64,000 bases of DNA, taken from the NCBI GenBank assembly GCA_928724745.1, contig CAKMXJ010000001.1:434001-498000 (forward strand), read 5' to 3'. Below the pieces are notes generated by a model. The model was given only the letters and a program-made list of their open reading frames with translations, was not told the DNA's origin and did no database searches. Source of the DNA: Anthracocystis setariae. Taxonomy: Eukaryota > Basidiomycota > Ustilaginomycetes > Ustilaginales > Ustilaginaceae. The position numbers and the translations under genes are program-made. This document shows, in pieces, positions 39,766 to 49,682 of the stretch (the stretch's first letter is position 1; every line of letters begins with the position of its first letter).

Positions 39766-42303
39766 ATGGTGTCACCAAAGCCGACGGACCACGTCGCTCA
39801 GCTAGCCTCAGAGACCAACAAGATGGTGATCCAGCATGGTGCTACCACTCAACCTACCTCTACCGCTGCCTCGGACGCGCCAACGCCTGTGCCTGGCACA
39901 AAGGCCTACGCCATCTCCACGCCATCGCACATTGCTTCGTCCGTTCCCACAGCTGACGTTGATGCGAGCAGCGCCATCGTTTCGGGTCCTGTCGATCCTG
40001 TCGACGGACCTAGTCGTTCCGCTGCCAAGATCCGAACCGATAATCTCAAGCAGCTGGGACTAAGCGAGCGTCCCGACCATTCGGGCGTGGCGACTCCGAT
40101 CGGCACCGGAGGCGCATCTGCTCACTTGCATGCCAACGATGTCACGTCCGAGCCCGTTTCGCCCATTTCGACCAGCTCACCCAGTCAGCCTCGCTTCGGT
40201 CTCAACAAGGTTGTCAGCGGCGCCGTGACCGGAACCAATTTCCAGCCAGTTCAAGGTGCAGGTGCGAGCGGTCTTGCCTCGGCTCGCGGTCTGGACTCAT
40301 CCAACAGTGACGTTGCAAGCACTCCCCCGCAATTCATCTTCCCCAAGCTTGGCGCGAGGCGTAACACGGACCGTACCGGCAGCAGTGGCGGACGCAAGCA
40401 CGGCGATGTCGGCAGCGGAAACGCCTCGCCTTCTGACAGCGATGGTCATCACAAGAAGAAGAAGGACAAGGAGCACCACTCGGGCCATCACAACCCGCTG
40501 AGCGATCTTCGCAAATTCTTGCAGAACCACATCGGTCATCACAACAGCGAGTCTCGAAGCGACAGCAGCCGATCCGGTGTAGCAACGCCCAAAAGGCACG
40601 GCAAGGACTCGCCACCTCTCGGCGAGGACCACGCTCACCTAGCCAAAAAATACGGCAAGTGGGGCAAGGTTCTCGGCTCTGGCGCCGGTGGTACGGTGCG
40701 CTTGATCAAGCGTTCCAAGGACCACACCGTCTTTGCCGTCAAGGAGTTTCGTCAGCGCAGGCCCGGCGAGAACGAAAAGGAGTACATCAAAAAGGTCACC
40801 GCCGAGTTCTGTATTGGCAGCACGCTGCATCACGTCAACATCATCGAGACCATCGACATCATCTCCGACCATGGCCACTACTACGAAGTCATGGAGTATG
40901 CGCCCTACGACCTCTTCAGCGTTGTCATGAGCGGAAAGATGTGTCGCCAGGAAATCTACTGCGTCTTTCGCCAAATCTGCGACGGCGTCGACTACCTGCA
41001 CTCGATGGGTCTTGCGCATCGTGACCTCAAGCTCGACAATTGCGTCATGACCACAGGCAACGTTGTCAAGCTGATCGATTTCGGCACGGCCACCGTCTTC
41101 CACTCGCCAGGAAAGAGTAAGGTGGTGGCCACGGGCGTCGTCGGTTCGGATCCCTACCTTGCGCCAGAAGTGCTTTCGCAGCAGACCTACGATCCCCGGT
41201 TGACGGACGTGTGGAGTTGCGCCATTATCTTCCTATGCATGATTCTGCGTCGATTCCCCTGGAAGCTGCCGGATGTCAAGAGCGATCCTAGTTTCCGACT
41301 GTTTGTCAACTCGCACCCCGAGCTGTGCAAACCGCCTGCTGATCCTGTCAAAAGCGTCACCAGTAGCGAGGAGCCGAGCAGGCAGAGCAGCACACCGGCC
41401 TCTAGCATTCTCGCCAGCCGGGTCAGCTCGGGAGACCCGGTTGCGGCTATCCGAAGGAACCTGGGCATGTCGGCCATCGAGCCTGTCGCTAGCGGTGACG
41501 AGCCTGCTACGCCGCAGATCCGCACTGCTCAGGAAGCGGGTTACATGACTCCTCACTCGGTGCACTCGAACCCTCACTCGCCTTCGCTGAGCGACAGTGT
41601 TGATGGCAGCAAGATTCTTGGCGAGAATGGCAGTGGTGCGGCGAGTGGTGGTGTTGCTAGTCCGATTGCCATGTCTCCGACTTCTACTATCGCTGACGAT
41701 AGCACTGTCTCGCCGAGTGCTGGCGGTGCTTTGGACGATGTTCGCCCTCACCAGCATCGCAGTGATAGCGTTTCGTCTGCTTCGTCGCAAACGACGTTCA
41801 CGTCTGGTGCGGCCGACTCGATCTTCCGGCTGCTGCCACGCGAGACTCGTTCGGCGCTTTCGCGCATGATGGCTGTCGAGCCGTCGCTTCGGTGTACGTT
41901 GGGAGATCTGCTGCGTGGACGACGATTCTCGGACACGGCGAGTCCTCTGAGCCGCACACCGGTGATGTCGAGGAGCAATTCGACGGATATGCTGCGTTCT
42001 GCCATGGACGGTGCGCATGCGCAATCGCACAGACACGGATACGCGCACGATGGATCGATCTCGCCGCGCACGCATACTGCGGACGGCATCTCGAGGGATG
42101 CGCATGCGGCGGGACTGGGAAGCATCGGGCTGGCCGAGTTTGAGGATGACGACGATCACGGAGATGACTGGTTGAAGAGCATCCGCACTTGTGCCCACAT
42201 TATCACGGATGGAAAGCCGGGAGAGCAGCCGGACCATCCGCATGTCAAGGTGATGACGGAGGAGTCGAAGAGGAAGCATTCGTTGTTCCATCGCAAGGAT
42301 TAA
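39766..42303 (+). CDS. HAL4/SAT4 (NPR/HAL) family serine/threonine protein kinase
   Basis: Single exon, 845 residues, ATG in a good context (CCACCATGG). The first 290 residues are Ser/Thr/His-rich with a basic [13 protein letters not shown] stretch. The kinase domain begins near residue 297 with the glycine loop [10 protein letters not shown], the Lys in VFAVKEF, the catalytic HRDLKLDN and the Mg-binding IDFGTA. The activation segment [14 protein letters not shown] is typical of fungal HAL5/SAT4/NPR1-like kinases. About 180 low-complexity residues interrupt the domain before the final helix ([14 protein letters not shown]). These kinases regulate plasma-membrane transporters such as K+ uptake systems; the target here is unknown. 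Confidence 0.9.
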   Translation: MVSPKPTDHVAQLASETNKMVIQHGATTQPTSTAASDAPTPVPGTKAYAISTPSHIASSVPTADVDASSAIVSGPVDPVDGPSRSAAKIRTDNLKQLGLSERPDHSGVATPIGTGGASAHLHANDVTSEPVSPISTSSPSQPRFGLNKVVSGAVTGTNFQPVQGAGASGLASARGLDSSNSDVASTPPQFIFPKLGARRNTDRTGSSGGRKHGDVGSGNASPSDSDGHHKKKKDKEHHSGHHNPLSDLRKFLQNHIGHHNSESRSDSSRSGVATPKRHGKDSPPLGEDHAHLAKKYGKWGKVLGSGAGGTVRLIKRSKDHTVFAVKEFRQRRPGENEKEYIKKVTAEFCIGSTLHHVNIIETIDIISDHGHYYEVMEYAPYDLFSVVMSGKMCRQEIYCVFRQICDGVDYLHSMGLAHRDLKLDNCVMTTGNVVKLIDFGTATVFHSPGKSKVVATGVVGSDPYLAPEVLSQQTYDPRLTDVWSCAIIFLCMILRRFPWKLPDVKSDPSFRLFVNSHPELCKPPADPVKSVTSSEEPSRQSSTPASSILASRVSSGDPVAAIRRNLGMSAIEPVASGDEPATPQIRTAQEAGYMTPHSVHSNPHSPSLSDSVDGSKILGENGSGAASGGVASPIAMSPTSTIADDSTVSPSAGGALDDVRPHQHRSDSVSSASSQTTFTSGAADSIFRLLPRETRSALSRMMAVEPSLRCTLGDLLRGRRFSDTASPLSRTPVMSRSNSTDMLRSAMDGAHAQSHRHGYAHDGSISPRTHTADGISRDAHAAGLGSIGLAEFEDDDDHGDDWLKSIRTCAHIITDGKPGEQPDHPHVKVMTEESKRKHSLFHRKD

Positions 42304-42325
42304 ATTTGGAAGTGCAAGGATACGC

Positions 42326-42345
42326 ACACACACACACACACACAC
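42326..42345. repeat. (AC)n microsatellite
   Basis: About ten CA units just after the kinase stop codon, in its presumed 3' UTR. Confidence 0.85.
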
Positions 42346-42484
42346 AAGACCGGGTTTCTAATTATTTGTACCAACCGACATATATATCTCAGGCTCTAGA
42401 CGGAAATCACGATTTGCTGATCGGATCCAAACGAGAGGGTTTGATTGGGGGAGGGGGATGCTTTGTGAGAGAGCGATTGAGTAT

Positions 42485-42501
42485 GGGGGGGGGGGGGGGG
42501 G
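42485..42501. repeat. Poly(G) tract, 17 bp
   Basis: G17 in the short convergent spacer between the kinase and CSL4. Capable of forming G-rich structures; also a likely site of assembly error. A TACTGTAC motif follows at 42512-42519. Confidence 0.85.
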
Positions 42502-42572
42502 CTGTATAGTGTACTGTACAATGAGGAGTGTTGAGAAGCGCGGGGATGAAATGGGTGAGATGAGCGGGGGGA

Positions 42573-43373
42573 TTAGATGGAGGTGGGTTTGGCGCATTTG
42601 CGGGATTCGACGATGGCTGTGATGGGATCTATCATTTGGTTCCAGCTGATGGGGATCATGGGGTTAGCGGGGATGTTCCAGCCTGCGCCGGCGAAGCCGG
42701 CTTGATTGTTGTTGGTGATGGTGGTGGAGGAGGAGGTTGTTGTTGTTGCGCTGACGGCGTAGATTACGCCTAGGTCGTTTGCTGCTGTGGAGAGGTAGTA
42801 ATTTTTAGCGTCTCCTAGGCTGATGACGGTGGCGCGGACGATGTCGCCGGGACGGAAACAATGGGAGAGTTTGACCTTGTCTTTATCGGTGTTTCGTACG
42901 TCTTGGGAGCGAACTACGCCTTGGAAGTCGATGCCTTCGCCTTCGCCTGCGGCATGATTTCCAAGACCGGTTTGAACGAAGGTGGAGTTGGTGCATGAGG
43001 ATGAGCCACAGGGTTGACCATCGACGATGAGGATCGAGAGGTAGGCTTGACGTGCGGTGACGCGCGTAACGCGAGCGATAACGATACTGTCCGGCCTAGG
43101 CACAACAAAGCGGTTCTCCACCCCACTGATAGACACAGCTTCGCTTTTAGACGAGGTGGAGGGTGCTGTAATTTTCGATGTGGATGGCGTAGAGGTAGAT
43201 GCGGAAGAGGAAGGCGTGCGCGTTTCATACCCAACCAGGGAGGACAGGATGTAATCACCGCGAGAAAAAGTGCCGGGGCCTAGCTCGAGTTTGGATTTCG
43301 AAGCGGAGAGCGTGGTCGAAAGAGGCTGGCCGGGGAGAAGGAGTCTCCCTGAAGAGGAGTTGAGTGTCGACAT
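42573..43373 (-). CDS. CSL4: Exosome complex subunit CSL4
   Basis: Single exon, 266 residues. The N terminus has a Csl4 N domain (LLLPGQPLSTT, LGPGTFSRGDYILSSLVG). A Ser/Thr insertion of about 35 residues lies between this and the S1-like part (VPRPDSIVIARVTRVTARQA). The C-terminal hallmark FRPGDIVRATVISLGDAKNY followed by YLSTAANDLGV closely matches Csl4 proteins. Csl4 is one of the three RNA-binding cap proteins of the nuclear and cytoplasmic RNA exosome. The gene is divergent from LTV1, another rRNA-maturation gene, with only 461 bp between start codons. Confidence 0.94.
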   Translation of the reverse strand: MSTLNSSSGRLLLPGQPLSTTLSASKSKLELGPGTFSRGDYILSSLVGYETRTPSSSASTSTPSTSKITAPSTSSKSEAVSISGVENRFVVPRPDSIVIARVTRVTARQAYLSILIVDGQPCGSSSCTNSTFVQTGLGNHAAGEGEGIDFQGVVRSQDVRNTDKDKVKLSHCFRPGDIVRATVISLGDAKNYYLSTAANDLGVIYAVSATTTTSSSTTITNNNQAGFAGAGWNIPANPMIPISWNQMIDPITAIVESRKCAKPTSI

Positions 43374-43834
43374 GGTATGTGTATATGTGGAAGTTGTTCA
43401 GAAGCAGAGCAAGCTGATGAACAATGGTGTCGAATGCAAGGTCGAGGTGATTCGAGAGAGGACGAAGGATGAAACGAACCGACAAATCTTGCTTACATAA
43501 GCGACCCTTGATCTTTGTGGAGTAAAAGAAAAAAAAAATAATAATAAAATAAGAAAGCGCTTTTTTTTCTTTTTTTGTTGTTGTTGTGAAATTTCCACCT
43601 TTTGGCTCTTTTTGCGCGCTGCTGCGTCCTTTTCTTTCTCTTTCAAAGCCAAAAGGGTCCTCAAAATTTTCTGGCAAAATTTGGGATTCTTGGTACGCTA
43701 CTGTAGCCGTAGCCACCACCATCAATCACCATCCCTCCGCTACATCTCACAGGATCATTTCCATCTTGTCCCACATCACGCTAGCGGAACCTCTTCAAGC
43801 ATACATTAGCCCTGTCGGCTTGCATTCGGTCATC
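43374..43834. promoter_or_regulatory. Shared divergent promoter of CSL4 and LTV1
   Basis: 461 bp. It contains T-rich runs near 43560-43577, AAAATTTT at 43663-43670 and AAAATTT at 43676-43682, the same element type found upstream of NOP7. A common regulator for the two RNA-maturation genes is an inference. Confidence 0.45.
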
Positions 43835-46036
43835 ATGCCAGCCAAATCCAAAACCAAGAACAAGTCAATATGGCGTTCCGAGAATGCGCAGCACTTCCAG
43901 CTCGTCCATCGATCCCAGCGCGACCCGCTCATCAACGATCCCGACGCCGGTGCTCACGTCCTACTCTCCTACGATCCCGCAAATCAATCCCGCGCTAAGG
44001 GAAAAACCCGAGCCGAGCTCGAAACCGATGCCTCGGTGGTGCGTGACAAATGGGGCAAACCCATTCGCAACAACATTGGAGAGGCGGCCAACTACGGCAT
44101 CTACTTTGACGATACCGAGTACGACTACATGCAGCATTTGAGACCGATCAACGACGATGAGAATGTCAAACGAGGCGGTGAAAATGTGGACGAGGCCATC
44201 GACACTATCCTCGTTTCCGCAGGGGCCAGCAGCAAGGCCAAGGGTAAGGCTAACGAGGGCTTTTCGCTCAAGCAAGCCGAGCCGCAGCAAGACAAGGGAC
44301 TCAACTTACCAGCAAGTGTACTGCCAAGCCACAAGGAAATGCCGTTCAGCTTTACGAGCCATCTTGCTGTCGAGCCGAGTCTGCAGGGATTTCAGCCGGA
44401 TATGGATCCACACCTGAGGCAAGCGTTGGAAGCGTTGGACGATGAGGCATTCGTGGACGATGACTTGGACGATGATTTCTTCGGCGAAGTCGTTGCGGAT
44501 GGCGAGTGGGACGGCGTGGTAAGGGACGATGATGCGTGGAGAGAACAGGCTCCGGAGGGAGACGAGGCTATCTGGGCTGATCCAGCTGTCAGGGCGCAGA
44601 AGCAGCTCGAATCATTAGGCGAAGAGAATCTGTCGCTCGAAGCACGAGTGGCTCTGTTCAAGAAACAGCAGGAGCTCGCACGCTCGACTCAGAAAGCGGC
44701 TGGATCGGACGAGGGGGAGGACGCCGACGAGGATCGCGATCAGCTCGCATCGCTGCGTGGAGGATCCAAGGCTGGCACCATGTATACGGCTGGTGGATCC
44801 GCGATCGGTAAAAAGGGCCGTCCGGGAGCGCTCGCTCGTCGCGCTGCTTCCACCAAAGCTCCCTCTATCGGAGGAGGAAGCACCGCTTGGTCAATGTCTT
44901 CGTCAGCTATGTTCAGGAACAAAGGTCTCACCGATCTTGACGACCGTTTCGCTCAGCTCGGTCGCAAGTATGGAATTCGTCAAGATTTTGATCCCTCGCT
45001 CGACGCCTTGGAGGACGAAGAAGAGCAAGACGATTTTGTCGATTCTGACGGCGAGGAGGCGGGCGAAGTCGTCACGAGGGAGGACTTTGAAGGCATCATG
45101 GACGACTTCTTGGCCAAGTACGAGACCAAGCACGGCAAGCTGCGCGAAGCTCTCGGTGGAGTCGACTCTACATCGGCCGAAAAGCTCGCTGTTGTGCGAC
45201 AAGCGCTCGGCAAAGCACGCATCAACGGCAGGGAGTGGGCGGGCAAAGACGCCGATGAAGGTAAAGGCGAAGGTGATCTGGGCGAATACGAGGATTACGA
45301 ATCTCCTGACGAGGACATTGTGGATCCGGTACCACGTAGTCATATGAGGGAGAAGTGGGATGCCGAGACGATCCTGTCCACCAAGACCAATTTGGAAAAC
45401 CATCCAAGAACCATCACGGCCAAGGAGAGCGTGTTTGGAGGCAGCAATGCTTCGTTCCGCCCAGGGAGTGTCGTCGGGGGTAGCGGGGTTGGCAAGGCGA
45501 TGCTGGGGAGCGGCATGGCGCCAAGTATGACAAGCTATACGTCGCAAAGGCCGTCGGCATCGGCTTTCCTCAATGACGAGGAGAGGCTGCCCAAGATCCG
45601 CATCAACCCGCGCACAGGCTTTCCTGAAATCGTGGGCTACTCGAAGCCGAGAGGCAAGAAGAACCTCGACTCGGTCAAGGAAAACGGCAACGGAAACCAC
45701 GAAGAGGGCGACCAAGACGATGGAAGAGGCCCTCCTTCTGGAAGCGATTCTGGTTCGGACACAGAAGAAGGCGAAGGCTACGACTCGGATGCTACGGAGG
45801 GAGGATCGCTGGCGAGACACATGTCGACCATCGCCGTTACGTCCAAGAGAGATAGGAACGAGAGCAAGGAGGAGAGGAAGGCGAGAAAGGAAGCGTTCAA
45901 GGCGAATAAAAAGGAGAGGAAGGATAGAAAGATGAAGACGAAACAAGCGTTTGCGCAGGAGAAGAAGAAACAGACCAAGGCAGAAAAGGGCAGGAAGGAG
46001 ACCGAGGGAGGGCCTGCTGGCATGCGTCTACTCTGA
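43835..46036 (+). CDS. LTV1: LTV1, 40S ribosomal subunit assembly/export factor
   Basis: Single exon of 733 residues from the ATG at 43835; the frame extends upstream only from a GTG. The LTV1 start is clear: KSIWRSENAQHFQLVHRSQR near residues 10-30, then NIGEAANYGIYFDDTEYDYM near 90-110. Acidic segments such as DDLDDDFFGEV and the central LTDLDDRFAQLGRKYGI and MDDFLAKYETKHGK motifs are also family features. The C terminus has LPKIRINPRTGFPEIVGYSK and a basic KKERKDRK tail. Ltv1 binds the pre-40S head with Enp1 and Rps3 and helps late maturation and nuclear export. Confidence 0.95.
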   Translation: MPAKSKTKNKSIWRSENAQHFQLVHRSQRDPLINDPDAGAHVLLSYDPANQSRAKGKTRAELETDASVVRDKWGKPIRNNIGEAANYGIYFDDTEYDYMQHLRPINDDENVKRGGENVDEAIDTILVSAGASSKAKGKANEGFSLKQAEPQQDKGLNLPASVLPSHKEMPFSFTSHLAVEPSLQGFQPDMDPHLRQALEALDDEAFVDDDLDDDFFGEVVADGEWDGVVRDDDAWREQAPEGDEAIWADPAVRAQKQLESLGEENLSLEARVALFKKQQELARSTQKAAGSDEGEDADEDRDQLASLRGGSKAGTMYTAGGSAIGKKGRPGALARRAASTKAPSIGGGSTAWSMSSSAMFRNKGLTDLDDRFAQLGRKYGIRQDFDPSLDALEDEEEQDDFVDSDGEEAGEVVTREDFEGIMDDFLAKYETKHGKLREALGGVDSTSAEKLAVVRQALGKARINGREWAGKDADEGKGEGDLGEYEDYESPDEDIVDPVPRSHMREKWDAETILSTKTNLENHPRTITAKESVFGGSNASFRPGSVVGGSGVGKAMLGSGMAPSMTSYTSQRPSASAFLNDEERLPKIRINPRTGFPEIVGYSKPRGKKNLDSVKENGNGNHEEGDQDDGRGPPSGSDSGSDTEEGEGYDSDATEGGSLARHMSTIAVTSKRDRNESKEERKARKEAFKANKKERKDRKMKTKQAFAQEKKKQTKAEKGRKETEGGPAGMRLL

Positions 46037-46651
46037 TCTCGTCACCATCGATGTACCACGCATTCATACATACATACATACATACCAATCAATGACAGAC
46101 ACCAGTATCATCACAACATTGCTTGTAGACACTCGATGGCTTTTTTTTTGTCATGTGTGTGTGTGTGTGTCTCTCTCTTGTTGCGAGGAGATGGCCAAGA
46201 AGGGCAGAGGGAAGAGCAGCGAAAAGAATGTTAGACTGACCTGAAACCAAAATCAAATCCATTTTGAAATTCACTCGATGCGATTTCGTGACTCGTGGGT
46301 TCGATGCCGTCAATCTGCGTGCAGTTGCATCACGCCAATGCTCGACCAACCTCCACACAAATACAAAAACACACACACACACACACACAGGGACAGGAAC
46401 AGGAACAGCGACTGTGTCGGCAAATTGTAGTTGGTAATGGGCTGAATGAATGCGGTACGGCTCAACCTCAGCCGGCATTTACTGTACCTGGAACAAGCCA
46501 ACAACAGCTGTGGGATCGTCGGTCCCCACTTCCATTTCAGGGGTCCAAAAGGTGCGCGCGGCCCTTTCGCATCTCGCATCCCTCAACATCCTCTCCACAC
46601 GTTATCCTTCCCATCCATCCATCCTCCACCACACCTCAAGACGCAATCACA
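46037..46651. other. Intergenic region with GT/AC microsatellites
   Basis: 615 bp between LTV1 and the aminopeptidase. (GT)n at about 46155-46169, (AC)n at about 46371-46389 and TACTGTAC at 46480-46487. A B-box-like GGTTCGATGCC near 46298 lacks any tRNA fold. Confidence 0.5.
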
Positions 46652-47878
46652 ATGAAGTTGACCATTCCAATCGCAACCCTCGCCTTGGCCCTGTCCAGTG
46701 CATCCGCCTTGCCTGTGGATGCTGGCGTGCATGACCTTGCCTCCACCGGTGGATTCGCTTCCTCGCTCTTCTCGGGCATCACACATTCGTTCAAGGACCT
46801 CTTTTCGGCCCGCCTCGTCCAAACCGCTCCCGATGAGCAACCGTACTGGACCACCGAGCTCGGAAAACAACTGCTCTGGTACAGAGGCATCCACTTTATG
46901 GATCTCACCGACACTCCTACGCTTGGTCAGCTCAACGCCGCCCGTGCCGCCGCCGACCCCCACTCTTCCCTTTTCAAGGACGGCGACAAGTTTCCCTCAT
47001 CGGTTTCGCACAAGAAGCAGCTCAAGAGCGTTTTCAACGAGATCAGCCAAGACGGACCTAGGAAGCATTTGCACAAGTTCACCAGCTTCCACACGCGCTA
47101 CTACAAGTCTGAGACCGGTCGCCAATCGCAGGCGTGGCTGTTCAAGACCATCTCGGAGCTTGTCAAGGACCATTCGTTCGTCTCTGTGCGCGAGTTCCCT
47201 CACCCTTGGGGTCAGAATTCAATCCTGCTCTCCATCAAGGGCACCGACTCTTCCCTGACCAAGACTAAGGGCGTTACCATCCTCGGCGCACACCAGGACA
47301 GCACCAACCTGTTCCCCTTCTTTGCCGCCCCTGGCGCCGACGATGACGGCAGCGGCACCGTCACCATCATCGAGACCCTTCGCGTCCTCCTCGGCGCCCA
47401 CTGGCGACCCGAAACCGACGTCGAATTCCACTGGTACTCGGCCGAGGAAGGCGGCCTGCTCGGCTCGCAAGCCGTCGCCCAATCGTACGAACACGCCGGC
47501 ACCAAAGTCAACGCTATGCTCCAACAGGACATGACCGCCTTCGTCAAAGCCGGCACCCAAGAAACCGTCGGCCTCGTCTCGGACTTTGTCTCAACCCCAC
47601 TTACCAAATTCATCGCCCTGCTCGTCGATGAATACCTCGACATCGGCTACACCGAGACCAAGCTTGGATATGCCGGATCCGATCATGCCAGCTGGACCAA
47701 GATCGGCGCCGATAGCGCATTCGCCATCGAGGCAACGTTTGAGAACAGCAATCTCAAGCGAATCCACACCACCAGCGACACCTTTGACTACCCCGAGTTC
47801 AGCTTCAGTCATCTGATGCAGTTTGTTCGTCTCAGTGCCAGTTTCGTCGTCGAACTTGCTGGTTGGACCGAGGCCTAG
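46652..47878 (+). CDS. Secreted leucine aminopeptidase, M28 family
   Basis: Single exon, 408 residues. A signal peptide (MKLTIPIATLALALSSASAL) and a propeptide-like region of about 65 residues precede the catalytic domain. The co-catalytic di-zinc site is complete: His in LGAHQDS, bridging Asp in GADDDGSG, Glu pair in YSAEEGG, Asp in MLQQDMT and His in GSDHASW. Length and order match fungal Lap1/M28E aminopeptidases. These release N-terminal Leu and other residues from peptides outside the cell. The stop codon lies only 39 bp before the transposon target site, so its 3' UTR and polyadenylation signal probably now fall in the transposon terminal repeat. Confidence 0.94.
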   Translation: MKLTIPIATLALALSSASALPVDAGVHDLASTGGFASSLFSGITHSFKDLFSARLVQTAPDEQPYWTTELGKQLLWYRGIHFMDLTDTPTLGQLNAARAAADPHSSLFKDGDKFPSSVSHKKQLKSVFNEISQDGPRKHLHKFTSFHTRYYKSETGRQSQAWLFKTISELVKDHSFVSVREFPHPWGQNSILLSIKGTDSSLTKTKGVTILGAHQDSTNLFPFFAAPGADDDGSGTVTIIETLRVLLGAHWRPETDVEFHWYSAEEGGLLGSQAVAQSYEHAGTKVNAMLQQDMTAFVKAGTQETVGLVSDFVSTPLTKFIALLVDEYLDIGYTETKLGYAGSDHASWTKIGADSAFAIEATFENSNLKRIHTTSDTFDYPEFSFSHLMQFVRLSASFVVELAGWTEA

Positions 47879-47917
47879 AGTTAAGTTATGTTTGCAATCA
47901 AATCATCATTATTATTA

Positions 47918-48081
47918 TTCCTCCGTGCATCCCGTAGCGTGAAAATTCAATCCCATAACGTGAACACGTCGTTAGCGTGGAAGCTGACCATAACGTGATA
48001 CCGTGTTCATAGCGTGATCGACCAATGTCATTACGTGATGCCTGCCAATGTCATAACGTGATACTCCTCTCATAGCGTGAT
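47918..48081. repeat. Left terminal inverted repeat of the Tc1/mariner element
   Basis: 164 bp. The outer 26 bp and the inner stretch of about 95 bp match the right end exactly by eye; about 45 bp in between do not. An ACGTGAT/GCGTGAT motif recurs about eight times at roughly 20-bp spacing and could be transposase-binding sites. Confidence 0.9.
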
Positions 48082-48168
48082 GCTTGTCAAACCATGAACA
48101 CTGCGAGATGATGGTGTCGTGATCTTGATATTGACCAATGGTTCGAGTACAAGACTGCAAGTGTGAAG

Positions 48169-49272
48169 CTAAACAATGATGAAAGGATCGATGTCGATGT
48201 CTTCAGGCTCCTGGAGTCCTAAGCGAGCAAGAGCATCGCGAGCATCGTGTTCTGGTCCAAGAGGATGGCTGTGTTTGGCAATGCGCATCCATCGAGTTGT
48301 CTCGCAAAGCCATCCGTCGCAATCCTCGGGTGTGATCGTGCTTATGACGGAATCAATGACGTTCGTGAGGCCGTTGTAGTCCTGGAGCTCTTGTCGGCTG
48401 ACAACAGGCTTGACTTTCGAGAACACTCGTTCCGTGATGTTGAACCATGGTGTGTATGGTGGTAGGAACGCTAGATGGTGACCAGCTTGCTGCACAGCCT
48501 GACGGACGATCTGAGACTGGTGAAACTTTGCATTATCCATGACGAGCATCCTTCTTTGGCCAATGATCTCCGGGAAGAGCTTCTCCTTGAGGAACTGAAC
48601 GAAGTATGACGCTTTCCAACCACCTCTGATCATGTCCGATGCAATCAATCCACCTTGCTTGCTGACAGCAACAAGCAATGACACGTTCCTCTTGCGATCG
48701 GCAGGTCTGTTCCTTTGTAGCGCTTGCTGTCCGACTGGAGCGCGGCCTACAGATCGTGAGCAGTGTAAGTTGAAGCCTGCCTCGTCGAAGAAGACGGCGT
48801 TGTCCATGCTCTGAAGGTCATACTGATGTTGTCGAACCCATGCTTGTCGTTGGCGAATGGTATCTTTGTTGTTGTATCGCTCGTGCTCGACGTGTAGTCG
48901 CTTCAAGGTGATGTGACACCTATTTGCGACAATCCTGGAAAGGTGAGTAACCGACACCTCCGGTCCACCATTGCTGATTAGATGTTCTCGAAGCTCATGG
49001 AGCGTCGCAGACGGATGTTGTTGAAAGAACGAAACCATCATATCGATGTCGTCCGAAGTTACCTTGCTTGCATTGGCTGATCGTCCATCTCTGTTCCTCT
49101 GACTCTCCCACTCACCAGTCTCCGTGAAGATGTTGACAATGGTCTTGACCGTACTCCAAGGATACTCGAATCTCTTGGCCACCTCGCTGACTTTCATACC
49201 TCGAAAGCAGCACATATCAACGATCTTTTCGCGAATGCTATCTGGAACGTGGTTGCGTCGGCGTCTGGGCAT
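48169..49272 (-). CDS. DD34E transposase, Tc1/IS630-type
   Basis: Single exon, 367 residues, uninterrupted. The N terminus has a basic start and two helix-turn-helix regions (IREKIVDMCCFRGMKVSEVA; ATLHELREHL). The catalytic DDE_3 domain has Asp in FFDEAGF, Asp in LVMDNAKFH and Glu in PPYTPWFNITERVF, with 34 residues between the second Asp and the Glu. The reaction is cut-and-paste transposition into TA sites. The nested LTR element lies directly against the start codon, so the original promoter is now about 8.2 kb away. The protein should be functional if expressed, but its normal transcription is broken here. Confidence 0.93.
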   Translation of the reverse strand: MPRRRRNHVPDSIREKIVDMCCFRGMKVSEVAKRFEYPWSTVKTIVNIFTETGEWESQRNRDGRSANASKVTSDDIDMMVSFFQQHPSATLHELREHLISNGGPEVSVTHLSRIVANRCHITLKRLHVEHERYNNKDTIRQRQAWVRQHQYDLQSMDNAVFFDEAGFNLHCSRSVGRAPVGQQALQRNRPADRKRNVSLLVAVSKQGGLIASDMIRGGWKASYFVQFLKEKLFPEIIGQRRMLVMDNAKFHQSQIVRQAVQQAGHHLAFLPPYTPWFNITERVFSKVKPVVSRQELQDYNGLTNVIDSVISTITPEDCDGWLCETTRWMRIAKHSHPLGPEHDARDALARLGLQEPEDIDIDPFIIV

Positions 49273-49274
49273 GG
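49270..49274. repeat. 5-bp target duplication CATGG, left copy
   Basis: CATGG directly before the 5' LTR; it contains the transposase start codon (CAT on this strand). The matching copy is 57472-57476. Confidence 0.92.
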
Positions 49275-49635
49275 TGTTATGATTGGGATATCGGGGGAGT
49301 TAGTGTTTGGTTTTAGTATTAACATGGGCGGGGGTAGTTCCCCCGATGAGGTCCCGGATCGGTGATCGGGGGAGACTGCGGCATCTCCCGGAGGGGGTAT
49401 CCGGGAGGGCCACATAACCCCACACCCTGATCCCATCACACTCACGTTAAGACGTCGATTGTATTTTAGCTTACTCACTCTAGTAGGTGGAAATATCAGA
49501 CCTTCTCCCGATCTCCCGCTCACCCGCTCCGCTATCTTGGCAACGATCCCGGGAGCAACACCCGGTACCACGCCCCTGGCCTCGACACAGACGCACCGCC
49601 ACGTTCCGAGGTTCTAAGACCCCAGGAGCATAACA
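49275..49635 (+). repeat. 5' LTR, 361 bp
   Basis: TGTTATG...CATAACA ends form a short inverted repeat. It contains GTCGATTGTA at 49454-49463, complementary to the primer-binding site, which would place the transcription start near 49454 if self-priming is right. Confidence 0.95.
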
Positions 49636-49636
49636 T

Positions 49637-49646
49637 TACAATCGAC
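49637..49646 (+). promoter_or_regulatory. Primer-binding site, probable self-priming type
   Basis: TACAATCGAC begins one base after the 5' LTR. It does not start with the TGG expected for binding a tRNA 3' end but is the exact reverse complement of GTCGATTGTA inside the LTR. Self-priming by the 5' end of the element's own mRNA is known for Tf1/Tf2 and some other fungal Ty3-type elements. Confidence 0.7.
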
Positions 49647-49682
49647 CTCCCCGTTGCCATCAACGCGGAGACTCCAGCTACC

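Noticed and set aside
46290..46310. B-box-like GGTTCGATGCC
   Set aside because: No A box and no cloverleaf pairing on either side.
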